DNA of 15,479 nt, taken from Patescibacteria group bacterium (GTDB lineage: Bacteria; Patescibacteria; UBA1384; XYA2-FULL-43-10; 1-14-0-10-43-13). The DNA is taken from contig JAMCZZ010000026.1 of assembly GCA_023484645.1 (NCBI GenBank), positions 1 through 15,479 on the forward strand, given 5' to 3'. Shown here one piece after another: positions 1-6,437 of the stretch; within the stretch, counting starts at the first letter, position 1, and each line of letters starts with the position of its first letter. The translations under genes were made by a program, and so were the position numbers. The notes under the pieces are model-generated. The model was not told where the DNA came from, did not search any database, and saw only the letters and a program-made list of their open reading frames with translations.

Positions 1-25
1 GTTTTTTCAACTGGAGGAGGTGAAA

Positions 26-1399
26 GTGCCAAAAGATGTTTTAGAAAAAATAGCCGGATCGCCAGCAGTTGCGCTTGATAAAACTATAGACGCCACGGAG
101 AAAGTAGCTAAGGCTGTCCATGCCGGTGAACCAGTTAAAAAAACGAGAGAGTATTGGGAAAAATTGGGGCCGGGTTTAACTACCGGCGCGGCTGATGATG
201 ATTGTTCTGGAATTGCAACATACTCACAGCAAGGTGCAAAATATGGTTTCCAACTGAACTGGCTGGCGCTTTTAACTTTTCCCTTAATGGCCGGTGTACA
301 AGAAATGTGCGCGCGAATCGGATTGGTTACAGGACGAGGACTGGCCGCCAATATCAAGAGGTATTTTCCAAAATGGGTTTTAATTGCTTCTACTTTACTT
401 CTATTTGGAGCCAATGTTTTTAATATCGGCGCGGACATTGGTGCAATGGCAGAGTCAGCTAGACTTCTTCTTCCGTCCCTATCCTTTACTCAACTCACAA
501 TTGCTTTTACTATAATCACATTGGGACTACAAATATTCATTTCTTATAAGACATATTCCAAATATCTAAAGTATCTTTCATTTGCACTTTTGGCTTATGT
601 ATTTACCGCGTTTATTCCATCTGTAGCGATGGATTGGAGAGCAGCCTTCAAGGGTTTGGTTTTGCCCTCACTGTCTCTTTCAAAAGAGCAAATCATCTTG
701 ATTTGCGGCATTTTGGGCACGACCATCTCTCCATACTTATTCTTCTGGCAGGGATCTCAAGAAATTGAAGAGCAAACCGAAAAAGGTAATGTAACGATCA
801 AATCTCGGCAAGAAAATATTAATCAGGATCAAATTAAGAGGATGAAAACAGATGTTTGGTCCGGAATGTTCTATTCGAACTTGGTAATGTTTTTTATCGT
901 TTCAGTTTGTGCGGCAGTTTTAAATAAAAACGGTTTGACTAACATAGCGACGGCGGCTGATGCTGCCAACACATTAAGACCAATTGCCGGGAACAATGCC
1001 TATCTTTTGTTTGCTGTTGGAATTATTGGGATCGGTCTTTTGGCTATCCCTATATTGGCTGGAGGAATTTCTTATGCCTTGTCTGAGACTTTTAACTGGA
1101 AAGAAGGGCTTTATCATAAGCTGAAGGAAGCGTCGGCATTTTATGGTGTAATCATTATTGCTACCCTAATCGGGCTAGCCCTAAATTTTATCGGGCTAGA
1201 TCCAATCAAAGCATTGATTTATTCGGCGGTGGCAAATGGATTGGCGGCCCCGCTGCTTCTTGTTGTTATAGTACTTATTTCTAGTAATAAATCGGTGATG
1301 GGAGAATATGCTTCAGGGATCGGCTCAAAAATTCTAGGCTGGCTTTGTGTTGCTTTAATGACAATTGCTGGTCTTGCCACCATTTACTCATTCTTTTGA
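26..1399 (+). CDS. NRAMP-superfamily divalent metal transporter-like protein
   Basis: Polytopic membrane protein of about 457 residues with roughly 10-11 hydrophobic segments. A soluble N-terminal stretch of about 45 residues precedes TM1. Numbering below counts from the GTG at 20. The TM1 region reads GPGLTTGAADDDCSGIATYSQ (residues 50-70), the place of the NRAMP DPGN motif. The TM6 region reads GTTISPYLFFWQGS (233-246), the place of the MPH motif. In classical NRAMPs the Asp, Asn and Met of these motifs bind Mn2+/Fe2+; here they read D61-C-S-G and S-P-Y. A divalent cation is therefore likely but its identity is open. GTG at 26 is chosen because GGAGG at 16-20 lies 5 nt upstream, whereas the GTG at 20 overlaps it. 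The frame is open back to base 1, so a longer N-terminus outside the window cannot be excluded. Family call sure, substrate not. Confidence 0.85.
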   Translation: MPKDVLEKIAGSPAVALDKTIDATEKVAKAVHAGEPVKKTREYWEKLGPGLTTGAADDDCSGIATYSQQGAKYGFQLNWLALLTFPLMAGVQEMCARIGLVTGRGLAANIKRYFPKWVLIASTLLLFGANVFNIGADIGAMAESARLLLPSLSFTQLTIAFTIITLGLQIFISYKTYSKYLKYLSFALLAYVFTAFIPSVAMDWRAAFKGLVLPSLSLSKEQIILICGILGTTISPYLFFWQGSQEIEEQTEKGNVTIKSRQENINQDQIKRMKTDVWSGMFYSNLVMFFIVSVCAAVLNKNGLTNIATAADAANTLRPIAGNNAYLLFAVGIIGIGLLAIPILAGGISYALSETFNWKEGLYHKLKEASAFYGVIIIATLIGLALNFIGLDPIKALIYSAVANGLAAPLLLVVIVLISSNKSVMGEYASGIGSKILGWLCVALMTIAGLATIYSFF

Positions 1400-1439
1400 A
1401 ATAGTGGACTAAAAATTGAATTCATGGTACTGTTCTGAC

Positions 1440-2126
1440 ATGAAAACTGGGATTTTATATATAATTGCTACTCCGATCGGAAATCTCGAAGACATTACGC
1501 TTCGAGCCCTTCGTGTTCTGAAAGAAGTTGATCTAATCGCTTGTGAAGATACAAGAGTAACAAAAAAGTTGCTCGATCATTTTGACATAAAAAATACAAC
1601 AATATCGTATTTTCAACATTCCAAGCTTTCTAAGATTGAATATATAATCGAGCAGTTGAAAATGGGTAAAAATATCGCTTTAGCAACGGACGCCGGTACG
1701 CCAGGCATTTCTGATCCAGGCCAAGAACTTATCGCAAGAATACAGAATACAGATAACAGAATACAGATTATTCCGATACCTGGTCCTTCCGCACTAACGG
1801 CTGCGGCATCTATTTCCGGAATGATTGAAAAAGAATTTTATTTCGCCGGTTTTCTACCGAAGAAAAAAGGCCGCCAAACCAAATTTAAGGAGCTCATCAA
1901 ATTAAATGTCCCAATAGTTATCTATGAATCTGCAAACCGCTTAGAAAAAGCTCTGGGGGAGATTAGAGAATATTTTGGGGAAGATGCTAAAGTTTTCATT
2001 GCCCGCGAAATTACAAAAATGTTTGAAGAATATTGGGGTGGATCTATCGATGAAATTATTGGCGATTTGTCTGATCACCAATTAAAAGGGGAAATAGTAC
2101 TTATCGTTTCACGACAAAATTCCTAG
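1440..2126 (+). CDS. rsmI: 16S rRNA (cytidine(1402)-2'-O)-methyltransferase RsmI
   Basis: SAM-dependent tetrapyrrole-methylase-fold enzyme that 2'-O-methylates C1402 in the 16S rRNA decoding centre. Signatures from the ATG at 1440: GILYIIATPIGNLEDIT (4-20), CEDTR (35-39), LATDAGTPGISDPG (81-94), VPGP-type PIPGPSALTAA (112-122), FAGFLPKKKGRQ (136-147) and YESANRL (162-168). The 228-residue protein stops where the SAM-methylase fold ends and lacks the C-terminal region of the roughly 286-residue E. coli enzyme. The ATG at 1440 is preferred over TTG 1416 because homology starts there; no clear ribosome binding site is visible. Residues 101-109 (IQNTDNRIQ) are encoded by a short A-rich direct repeat and replace the usual surface loop before PIPGP. 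A 40-base gap separates it from the transporter gene, so the two may be cotranscribed. Confidence 0.95.
   Translation: MKTGILYIIATPIGNLEDITLRALRVLKEVDLIACEDTRVTKKLLDHFDIKNTTISYFQHSKLSKIEYIIEQLKMGKNIALATDAGTPGISDPGQELIARIQNTDNRIQIIPIPGPSALTAAASISGMIEKEFYFAGFLPKKKGRQTKFKELIKLNVPIVIYESANRLEKALGEIREYFGEDAKVFIAREITKMFEEYWGGSIDEIIGDLSDHQLKGEIVLIVSRQNS
1742..1768 (+). repeat. 13-bp direct repeat inside rsmI
   Basis: ACAGAATACAGAT occurs at 1742-1754 and again at 1756-1768, exact copies separated by one base. It encodes a loop between the conserved LATDAGTPGISDPG and PIPGP blocks, so it lies between core motifs. It resembles the A-rich spacer repeats seen elsewhere in the window. Confidence 0.8.
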
Positions 2127-2143
2127 GTTCTAAGCACTTGTTT

Positions 2144-2172
2144 TTGCATGTTTGGTATCTGTTCGGTATAAT
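2144..2172 (+). promoter_or_regulatory. Promoter of the RhuM-Fic/DinD operon
   Basis: A perfect TATAAT at 2167-2172 follows a weak -35 (TTGCAT, 2144-2149) at 17-bp spacing. It is followed by AAGGAGG (2183-2189) and ATG at 2195. Its position just after the rsmI stop suggests the accessory operon has its own sigma-70-type promoter. Predicted from sequence only. Confidence 0.6.
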
Positions 2173-2194
2173 GGAAGAAAACAAGGAGGACACA

Positions 2195-3160
2195 ATGAAA
2201 AGTGAAGGGGAATTGATAATTTATAAATCTAAATCTGGTGATGTTGAGATCAAAGCTACGTTCAGGGATGATACTATTTGGCTTAATCAAAATCAAATGG
2301 CTGATCTTTTTGGTGTAAACCGTCAGGCCATAACAAAGCATCTAAATAATATTTTTAAATCGAAAGAACTGGAAGAGAATTCAGTATGTTCCATTTTGGA
2401 ACATACTGCCGAAGATAATAAGTCCTATAAAACAAAATTCTATAATTTAGATTCAGTTATTTCTGTTGGCTATCGAGTAAATTCACAGAAAGCGACTGAT
2501 TTTCGTATCTGGGCGACTAAAACTTTAAAGCAGTATTTGGTCAACGGTTATATTATAAATGATAAGAAATTCAAAGAAGTGCAGTCAATTATTCAATTCA
2601 TTACTGCAAAAGCTAAGATTCAAGAATTGTCTGGTCACGAAAAAGAGATCCTGGATGTAATAGAAAGATATTCTAAAACGTGGAAAGTGCTCGGCGAATA
2701 CGACGAAGGCGATATCAAGATTGAGAAATTTAAGAAGTCAAAATATCAACTAAATTATTACAAATCCAGGCAAATAATCGACGAACTAAAAGAGGATTTG
2801 CTAAAAAAGAAAATTGTTGGAGACCTGTTTGGTTCTGAGAGAGGCCATACTTTTGAGGGAATTTTGGGCAACTTATACCAGACATTCGGCGGAGAGGAGT
2901 TGTATGGTTCTTTGGAGGAAAAGGCCGCCCACCTTATTTATTTTGTGATAAAAGACCATCCTTTTTCCGACGGCAACAAGAGAATTGGGTCGCTTTTGTT
3001 CTTACACTTTTTGAATGAAAATAGTTTTTTATTTAAAAATAACGGCGAGGTAAAGATTTCCGACCGGACGCTGGTAGCTCTAGCTCTTCTCGTTGCCTCA
3101 AGCAATCCAAGGGAAAAGGAATCAATTGTGAGATTGATTATTAATTTGATACAGGATTAA
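2195..3160 (+). CDS. RhuM-family / Fic-Doc fusion protein
   Basis: A 321-residue two-domain protein. Residues 1 to about 125 match the RhuM (virulence protein) family: IWLNQNQMADLFGVNRQAITKHL (helix-turn-helix-like), then NLDSVISVGYRVNSQKATDFRIWATKTLKQYLVNG. The C-terminal part is a Fic/Doc domain with the active-site loop HPFSDGNKR at 255-263. Fic AMP-transferases normally carry HPFxxGNGR; the Lys after Asn is Doc-like (Doc, HxFxDANKR, phosphorylates EF-Tu), so phosphotransfer is as plausible as AMPylation. No clear [S/T]xxxE[G/N] inhibitory helix was seen. ATG 2195 is chosen because AAGGAGG ends 5 nt upstream; upstream in-frame starts fall in the promoter. The dinD-like gene follows after 8 nt, so the two form an operon. 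A toxin or defence role is inferred. Confidence 0.88.
   Translation: MKSEGELIIYKSKSGDVEIKATFRDDTIWLNQNQMADLFGVNRQAITKHLNNIFKSKELEENSVCSILEHTAEDNKSYKTKFYNLDSVISVGYRVNSQKATDFRIWATKTLKQYLVNGYIINDKKFKEVQSIIQFITAKAKIQELSGHEKEILDVIERYSKTWKVLGEYDEGDIKIEKFKKSKYQLNYYKSRQIIDELKEDLLKKKIVGDLFGSERGHTFEGILGNLYQTFGGEELYGSLEEKAAHLIYFVIKDHPFSDGNKRIGSLLFLHFLNENSFLFKNNGEVKISDRTLVALALLVASSNPREKESIVRLIINLIQD
2382..2408 (+). repeat. Perfect 12-bp inverted repeat inside the RhuM-Fic gene
   Basis: CAGTATGTTCCA (2382-2393) and TGGAACATACTG (2397-2408) are exact reverse complements separated by TTT. The mRNA would form a tight 12-bp hairpin within the codons for residues SVCSILEHTA. Confidence 0.85.
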
Positions 3161-3168
3161 GGGGACAA

Positions 3169-4002
3169 ATGACAGAATTAGAAATAGCTCTATTTGAGGG
3201 CAGAAAAATTAGAAGAAAATGGGATGAGAAGAAAGGGAGATGGTTCTTCTCTGTTGTTGATGTGGTGGAAATTTTGACAGAGAGCAAAGACGCAAGGAAA
3301 TACTGGAACAAACTTGCTGAGCGACTTCGCAAAGAAGGTAGTGAAGTGGTGACAAAATGTCACCGGTTGAAATTAAAAGCTGCAGACGACAAAATGAGAA
3401 TCACTGATGTCGCCGATACTGAAACAATGTTGCGTATCATCCAATCAATTCCATCAAAAAATGCTGAGCCATTTAAGCTCTGGCTGGCCAAGGTGGGATA
3501 TGAAAGAATACAAGAAATTCAAGATCCAGAAAAATCATTGAATCGGGCGAGGCAAAATTGGCAGAATTTGGGGCAAAGTGGAAAGTGGATTCAGCAACGG
3601 ATGATGGGTCAGGAAACTAGAAATAAATTGACTGATTATTGGAAGAACAATGGCATAGAAGAGCAAAATGAATTTGCAATTTTAACAAATGTTATTCATC
3701 AAGAGTGGAGCGGTTTAACTGTCGGTAGGCACAAAAAACTTAAGGGTTTAAAAAATCATAACTTGCGAGATCATATGTCAGAAGCCGAGCTAATTTTTAC
3801 TGCATTAGCGGAACTTTCAACGCGGCAAATTGCTGAAACGGATGAAGCTGTTGGGTTTCTGCCAAACAAAAAAGCCGGTGTGAAAGGCGGCGGCATCGCC
3901 AAACGCGCAAGACAAGAGTTGGAAAGTGAAACCGGCAAGAAGGTGATAACTAATGAGAATTTTCTGACAAGCGAGGAAGGATACAAAAAGATTCGACCGT
4001 AA
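3169..4002 (+). CDS. dinD: DinD-like protein, Bro-N domain (phage antirepressor family)
   Basis: A 277-residue protein. The N-terminal part matches the Bro-N/antirepressor domain: RWFFSVVDVVEILTESKDARKYWNKLAERL (24-53), GSEVVTKCHRLKLKAADDKMRITDVADTETMLRIIQSIPS (57-96) and AEPFKLWLAKVGYERIQEIQDP (99-120). The C-terminal half carries the DinD-type blocks GQETRNKLTDYWKNNGI, NEFAILTNVIHQEWSG, HKKLKGLKNHNLRDHMSEAELIFTALAE and KGGGIAKRARQELE. E. coli DinD is a LexA-regulated protein reported to inhibit RecA filament activity; its role here is unknown. ATG 3169 has AAGGGG (3159-3164) just upstream, overlapping the previous stop. It is the second gene of the operon after RhuM-Fic. No LexA-type operator was recognised upstream. 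The TAA stop lies in the loop of a small hairpin. Confidence 0.88.
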   Translation: MTELEIALFEGRKIRRKWDEKKGRWFFSVVDVVEILTESKDARKYWNKLAERLRKEGSEVVTKCHRLKLKAADDKMRITDVADTETMLRIIQSIPSKNAEPFKLWLAKVGYERIQEIQDPEKSLNRARQNWQNLGQSGKWIQQRMMGQETRNKLTDYWKNNGIEEQNEFAILTNVIHQEWSGLTVGRHKKLKGLKNHNLRDHMSEAELIFTALAELSTRQIAETDEAVGFLPNKKAGVKGGGIAKRARQELESETGKKVITNENFLTSEEGYKKIRP

Positions 4003-4008
4003 GGTCGA
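3993..4008 (+). other. Hairpin spanning the dinD-like stop codon
   Basis: TCGACC (3993-3998) pairs with GGTCGA (4003-4008) around the loop GTAA, which contains the stop codon. A short TTTT (4014-4017) follows after 5 nt, so this may be a weak terminator, but the T-run is distant and short. Confidence 0.4.
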
Positions 4009-4063
4009 TATCGGTTTTATATAGAACTAAGACCTTGGGTGTTAAGCAAGTTCAAAGACTAGA

Positions 4064-4804
4064 TTAAAAGTTCATTTTATCCCAAGCCATATGCCAGATG
4101 CTTTTGAAAGTTTGGGCTAATTTTTCGTTTTCAATTATCAGACCAATCTCATCTATATCTGAGAATATGGCGATTTTATCGTCATAGATCATTATCTCAT
4201 TTTTTATATCATAAGCTTCTTTATCAAACAGCCTTGTTTCTCTTAAGAGTTTATGCCCTTCCTTTTTGGCCTCTTCTCCATATTGATCATTCGGGGCCAA
4301 TCCTTTTACTCTAATATTTCTTTTAGTCCTTTCATTTACATATTCGTCACTGAATTCTCTGCCTAAAAAGTTATAAATGTCCTTAGGATTTGTAAATGTT
4401 AGTATTTCTTTTTGAGAACAATCCAAAGAGTCAAGATAGATATTTTTTATTCCTTCTGTTCCTTCATAGTATTGAATTTTTGGCTTCTTTTTTATTTGAT
4501 TAACTATCGATAATATTTCAGGTAAAGCATTTTCTGCGATTTTTATTTTCTCTTTTACTTGCCTAACGATTAACCTGGGATCAACTGCCATGAAGTATTT
4601 TTTTTCTTTTTTGAGATAAACCGTAATTACTCCTCGTTTTTCCAATCGTTTTAATATCTCGTAGTTGGTAATTCGGTTTAATTTAGTTTTTTCAGCAATT
4701 TGTGAATTTGAAGCATAATCTAGCTCTAAACAAGCAAGGTAAACAACTGCTTCTTTGCCCTCAAAGCCTAGCCCTTCAATAATTTTTGCTATATTTTTAT
4801 CCAT
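4064..4804 (-). CDS. TrmB-family transcriptional regulator
   Basis: A 246-residue protein with an N-terminal winged helix-turn-helix of TrmB type: GLGFEGKEAVVYLACLELDYASNSQIAEKTKLNRITNYEILKRLEKRGVI (11-60). A linker helix follows (VKEKIKIAENALPEILSIVNQI), then a C-terminal effector/dimerisation domain with YYEGTEGIKNIYLDSLD and IMIYDDKIAIFS. Proteins of this design are common in archaea and also occur in CPR bacteria, where ligands are mostly unknown. It is divergent from the radical SAM gene with a 164-bp shared regulatory region, so control of that gene and of itself is plausible (inference). No ribosome binding site is visible before its ATG and the predicted 5' UTR is short. It is convergent with the dinD-like gene. 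Confidence 0.85.
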   Translation of the reverse strand: MDKNIAKIIEGLGFEGKEAVVYLACLELDYASNSQIAEKTKLNRITNYEILKRLEKRGVITVYLKKEKKYFMAVDPRLIVRQVKEKIKIAENALPEILSIVNQIKKKPKIQYYEGTEGIKNIYLDSLDCSQKEILTFTNPKDIYNFLGREFSDEYVNERTKRNIRVKGLAPNDQYGEEAKKEGHKLLRETRLFDKEAYDIKNEIMIYDDKIAIFSDIDEIGLIIENEKLAQTFKSIWHMAWDKMNF

Positions 4805-4811
4805 TGTTGTA

Positions 4812-4831
4812 ATTTATTTCTACAAATAAAT
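4812..4831. promoter_or_regulatory. Palindrome, candidate operator of the TrmB-like regulator
   Basis: ATTTATTT (4812-4819) and AAATAAAT (4824-4831) are perfect 8-bp arms around CTAC. The site sits between the predicted -10 and the start codon of the regulator gene, where a bound repressor would block its own transcription. Low sequence complexity limits confidence. Confidence 0.4.
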
Positions 4832-4857
4832 ATTACATATTGAAGCTAAAAAGTCAA
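4830..4857 (-). promoter_or_regulatory. Promoter of the TrmB-like regulator gene
   Basis: Read on the minus strand: TTGACT (4857-4852), 16-bp spacer, TAATAT (4835-4830). This is a good -35 and acceptable -10 placed about 25 bp before the start codon, leaving a very short 5' UTR. Confidence 0.5.
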
Positions 4858-4903
4858 TATATTTTTTTAACATGAAAAAAATAATTACAAATTTTTTCGA
4901 TTA

Positions 4904-4916
4904 TGGTAAATTACCA
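4904..4916. promoter_or_regulatory. Palindrome upstream of the radical SAM gene
   Basis: TGGTAAATTACCA has perfect 6-bp arms around a central A. It lies about 50 bp before the radical SAM start codon in the divergent regulatory region and is a candidate operator. A clear -35/-10 pair for the plus strand was not identified; two CTTGAG copies (4923-4928, 4933-4938) follow it. Confidence 0.35.
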
Positions 4917-4968
4917 CGATGTCTTGAGAGTCTCTTGAGGCACGGACATTGAAAAGGAGGCTGTGGTC

Positions 4969-6072
4969 ATGTTTAGTAGGTTCTTCAATCTTGCAAATCT
5001 CAGCGATCTTTTAGGCGGTGGTCCCCCTTCTATGAAAGAAGTTGAGGATATAATTCAGAAAGATTTATTGGGATTAAGGGATATTGCGTTGCTTCTTTTG
5101 GCGCAAGGAGAAGCTCGCCACGTCGTATTTTCTGAAGCAGTACGGAGAAGAACGGAAAAATGGGATAAAAGGCTGTTCCTCATGCCACCTCTCTACATTT
5201 CAAGTGGCGATCTCAGAAAAGGTAGGTGTCTTGGCGATTGTGCTTATTGTGCCTGGGGTAGAGGGGAGCACAGTGTCACTCGATTGGAACCAAATGAGGT
5301 TGAATTGGAAGCACTAAAGCTTATTGAGATGGGTTATAAGGAGATTGAGTTTGTTGCTGCAACTGATTCTCTATTTTTCAATTCTTCTATCTGTGCTGAA
5401 TATGTCGCGGCCGCTAGAAGGGGAGGAGCTATCAACATCGGATTAAACTTCTTCCCATATAAAAGCCCTGATGATTACAGAGCGCTTGCTGAGTCTGGCG
5501 TGACTTTCTCTATAGTTTGGCAGGAAACATATGACCGGGAGGTTTATAGAAACATCCACCCACTCGGTGCTGCCAAATTCAACTACGAATATCGTCTCGA
5601 TGCCCATGATCGTGCTTTGCTTGGAGGGGTGAAAAGCGTAGGAGTGGCGTTTCTCGGCGGGTTGTCTGATTGGCGGTTCGAAGCATTGGCAACAATATGT
5701 CATGCACGTTACCTTCAATCTGAGTATGGAGCGAACATAATCTTTGGGATGCCAAGATGGAAGGAGGCGCCTGGAATTGATTTCGTTCCCACGCAATACA
5801 CGGATGAAGATTATCTTCTGGTTGGGGCACTGTATTCGCTCTCAATACCTGAGTCATTGCCCTGGTTTTCAACAAGGGAACCGTTTGACCTTAGCGCAAA
5901 AGCATCTGAAGGAGGTGGTTGCTTATTTACTCTTGATTGCTCGACTAAGGTAGGGGGGTATCTGTCCCCAAAGGGAGAAGAACAATTCCCTGTCTATTCT
6001 TACGATTTCAGAACTGGAACGTCCCGACTGCGTGAACTCGGATTCAAGCCAGAAGTTCATCTTCCATGGTAG
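4969..6072 (+). CDS. ThiH/HydG-like radical SAM enzyme
   Basis: A 367-residue protein. The radical SAM cluster motif CLGDCAYC (C87, C91, C94; CX3CX2C) follows PPLYISS. Downstream blocks match the aromatic amino acid lyase branch (ThiH, HydG, NosL): VWQETYDREVYRNIHPLG (184-201), NYEYRLDAHDRAL, VGVAFLGGLSDWRFEALATICHARYL, WFSTRE and a GGY near the end. The C-terminus (GFKPEVHLPW) ends as ThiH does and lacks the extra cysteine cluster domain of HydG. Tyrosine or tryptophan C-alpha/C-beta cleavage is the family chemistry; the substrate here is unknown. ATG 4969 has AAGGAGG (4954-4960) 8 nt upstream; GTG 4963 is too close. By eye it is richer in G+C than the adjacent regulator gene, and it has its own strong terminator, which suggests transfer. 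No thiamine or hydrogenase maturation genes are in the window. Confidence 0.85.
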   Translation: MFSRFFNLANLSDLLGGGPPSMKEVEDIIQKDLLGLRDIALLLLAQGEARHVVFSEAVRRRTEKWDKRLFLMPPLYISSGDLRKGRCLGDCAYCAWGRGEHSVTRLEPNEVELEALKLIEMGYKEIEFVAATDSLFFNSSICAEYVAAARRGGAINIGLNFFPYKSPDDYRALAESGVTFSIVWQETYDREVYRNIHPLGAAKFNYEYRLDAHDRALLGGVKSVGVAFLGGLSDWRFEALATICHARYLQSEYGANIIFGMPRWKEAPGIDFVPTQYTDEDYLLVGALYSLSIPESLPWFSTREPFDLSAKASEGGGCLFTLDCSTKVGGYLSPKGEEQFPVYSYDFRTGTSRLRELGFKPEVHLPW

Positions 6073-6120
6073 GGAGAACTACTCATTAAGAATCGATCAT
6101 TGTTTTGTAATCGAATCGAA

Positions 6121-6144
6121 GCCCGAGATTTATCTCGGGCTTTT
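6121..6144 (+). terminator. Rho-independent terminator after the radical SAM gene
   Basis: GCCCGAGA (6121-6128), loop TTTA, TCTCGGGC (6133-6140), then TTTT. A further AA/TT pair extends the stem. It is the clearest intrinsic terminator in the window. Confidence 0.9.
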
Positions 6145-6147
6145 ATC

Positions 6148-6222
6148 ATGCAGCTAGTTTCATTAGCAAATGATCGATTTTATATTGTCCAGTCAAGGCC
6201 GATTACGACTCTGAGTAAATAG
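6148..6222 (+). pseudogene. Possible remnant of a PEP synthase-type (PPDK N-terminal domain) gene
   Basis: The short frame encodes MQLVSLANDRFYIVQSRPIT then TLSK and a stop. FYIVQSRPITTL matches the highly conserved motif at the end of the ATP-binding domain of phosphoenolpyruvate synthase and pyruvate phosphate dikinase (commonly YIVQxRPITTL). No other part of that domain is recognisable upstream, where a terminator stands instead. It therefore looks like the stub of a gene removed or replaced at this locus. The match is short (about 12 residues), so chance or a different origin remains possible. It is unlikely to be an active gene. Confidence 0.45.
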
Positions 6223-6232
6223 TTCTCGACAA

Positions 6233-6248
6233 CCTGCCTACCGGCAGG
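6233..6248. repeat. GC-rich palindromic repeat
   Basis: CCTGCC and GGCAGG flank TACC, followed directly by CAGG. This type of short GC-rich palindrome contrasts with the AT-rich surroundings and resembles dispersed palindromic repeats found in intergenic regions of many genomes. Whether other copies exist in this genome cannot be seen here. Confidence 0.6.
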
Positions 6249-6262
6249 CAGGGCTCGAACAA

Positions 6263-6298
6263 TAACTACATTCCATTCTTTAACTACATTCCATTCTT
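6263..6298 (+). repeat. 18-bp tandem duplication
   Basis: TAACTACATTCCATTCTT is present twice without interruption (6263-6280, 6281-6298). Two units only; no protein coding or origin-like context. Confidence 0.9.
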
Positions 6299-6384
6299 TA
6301 TTATTTTGTTCTTGTAGAGAGAATTTTGATTTGATACTATTTATTTAGCGGGGATTTATTTTTTTGTATTGAACTTAAGGAAAA

Positions 6385-6428
6385 GATCCTTCGACTCCTC
6401 GCCCGCGGCGAAGTCGCTCAGGATGACA
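6385..6428 (+). repeat. 44-bp palindromic repeat, copy A
   Basis: Begins GATCCTTCGACTCCTCGCC and ends GGCGAAGTCGCTCAGGATGACA read across 6385-6428. The halves are imperfect reverse complements (ATCCT/AGGAT outer stem, TCGCC/GGCGA inner stem). A copy differing at 6 of 44 positions lies inside nifS at 11949-11992. This copy ends 9 bases before the metG start codon, and its AGGA (6420-6423) is the only purine-rich stretch upstream of that start. Confidence 0.85.
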
Positions 6429-6437
6429 TGAATTATT

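Larger units (their letters stand above)
6073..6437. other. Gene-free spacer before metG
   Basis: This 365-base stretch contains no intact gene. It holds the terminator, the PEP-synthase-like stub, a GC-rich palindrome, a tandem duplication and a 44-bp palindromic repeat, each listed separately. An 11-bp inverted repeat, AATCGATCATT (6091-6101) and AATGATCGATT (6169-6179), brackets the terminator. No tRNA or T-box leader for metG was seen. Confidence 0.7.

Noticed and set aside
7..438. 143-codon open frame on the minus strand opposite the NRAMP-like gene
   Set aside because: Lies opposite a well-supported coding region with family motifs; no recognisable protein features and no ribosome binding site.
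1169..1199. ATCGGGCTAG repeated 21 bp apart in the transporter gene
   Set aside because: Encodes a repeated Ile-Gly-Leu in a membrane helix; explained by protein composition.
5443..5875. Minus-strand frames opposite the radical SAM gene
   Set aside because: Overlap each other and the conserved plus-strand motifs; no family signal.
6263..6298. CRISPR-like or iteron repeats
   Set aside because: Only two directly abutting 18-bp units, no spacers, no cas genes or replication protein.
6223..6437. T-box leader or riboswitch before metG
   Set aside because: No T-box consensus (AGGGTGGNACCGCG-like), no terminator/antiterminator pair before the start; the structure seen is the dispersed palindromic repeat.
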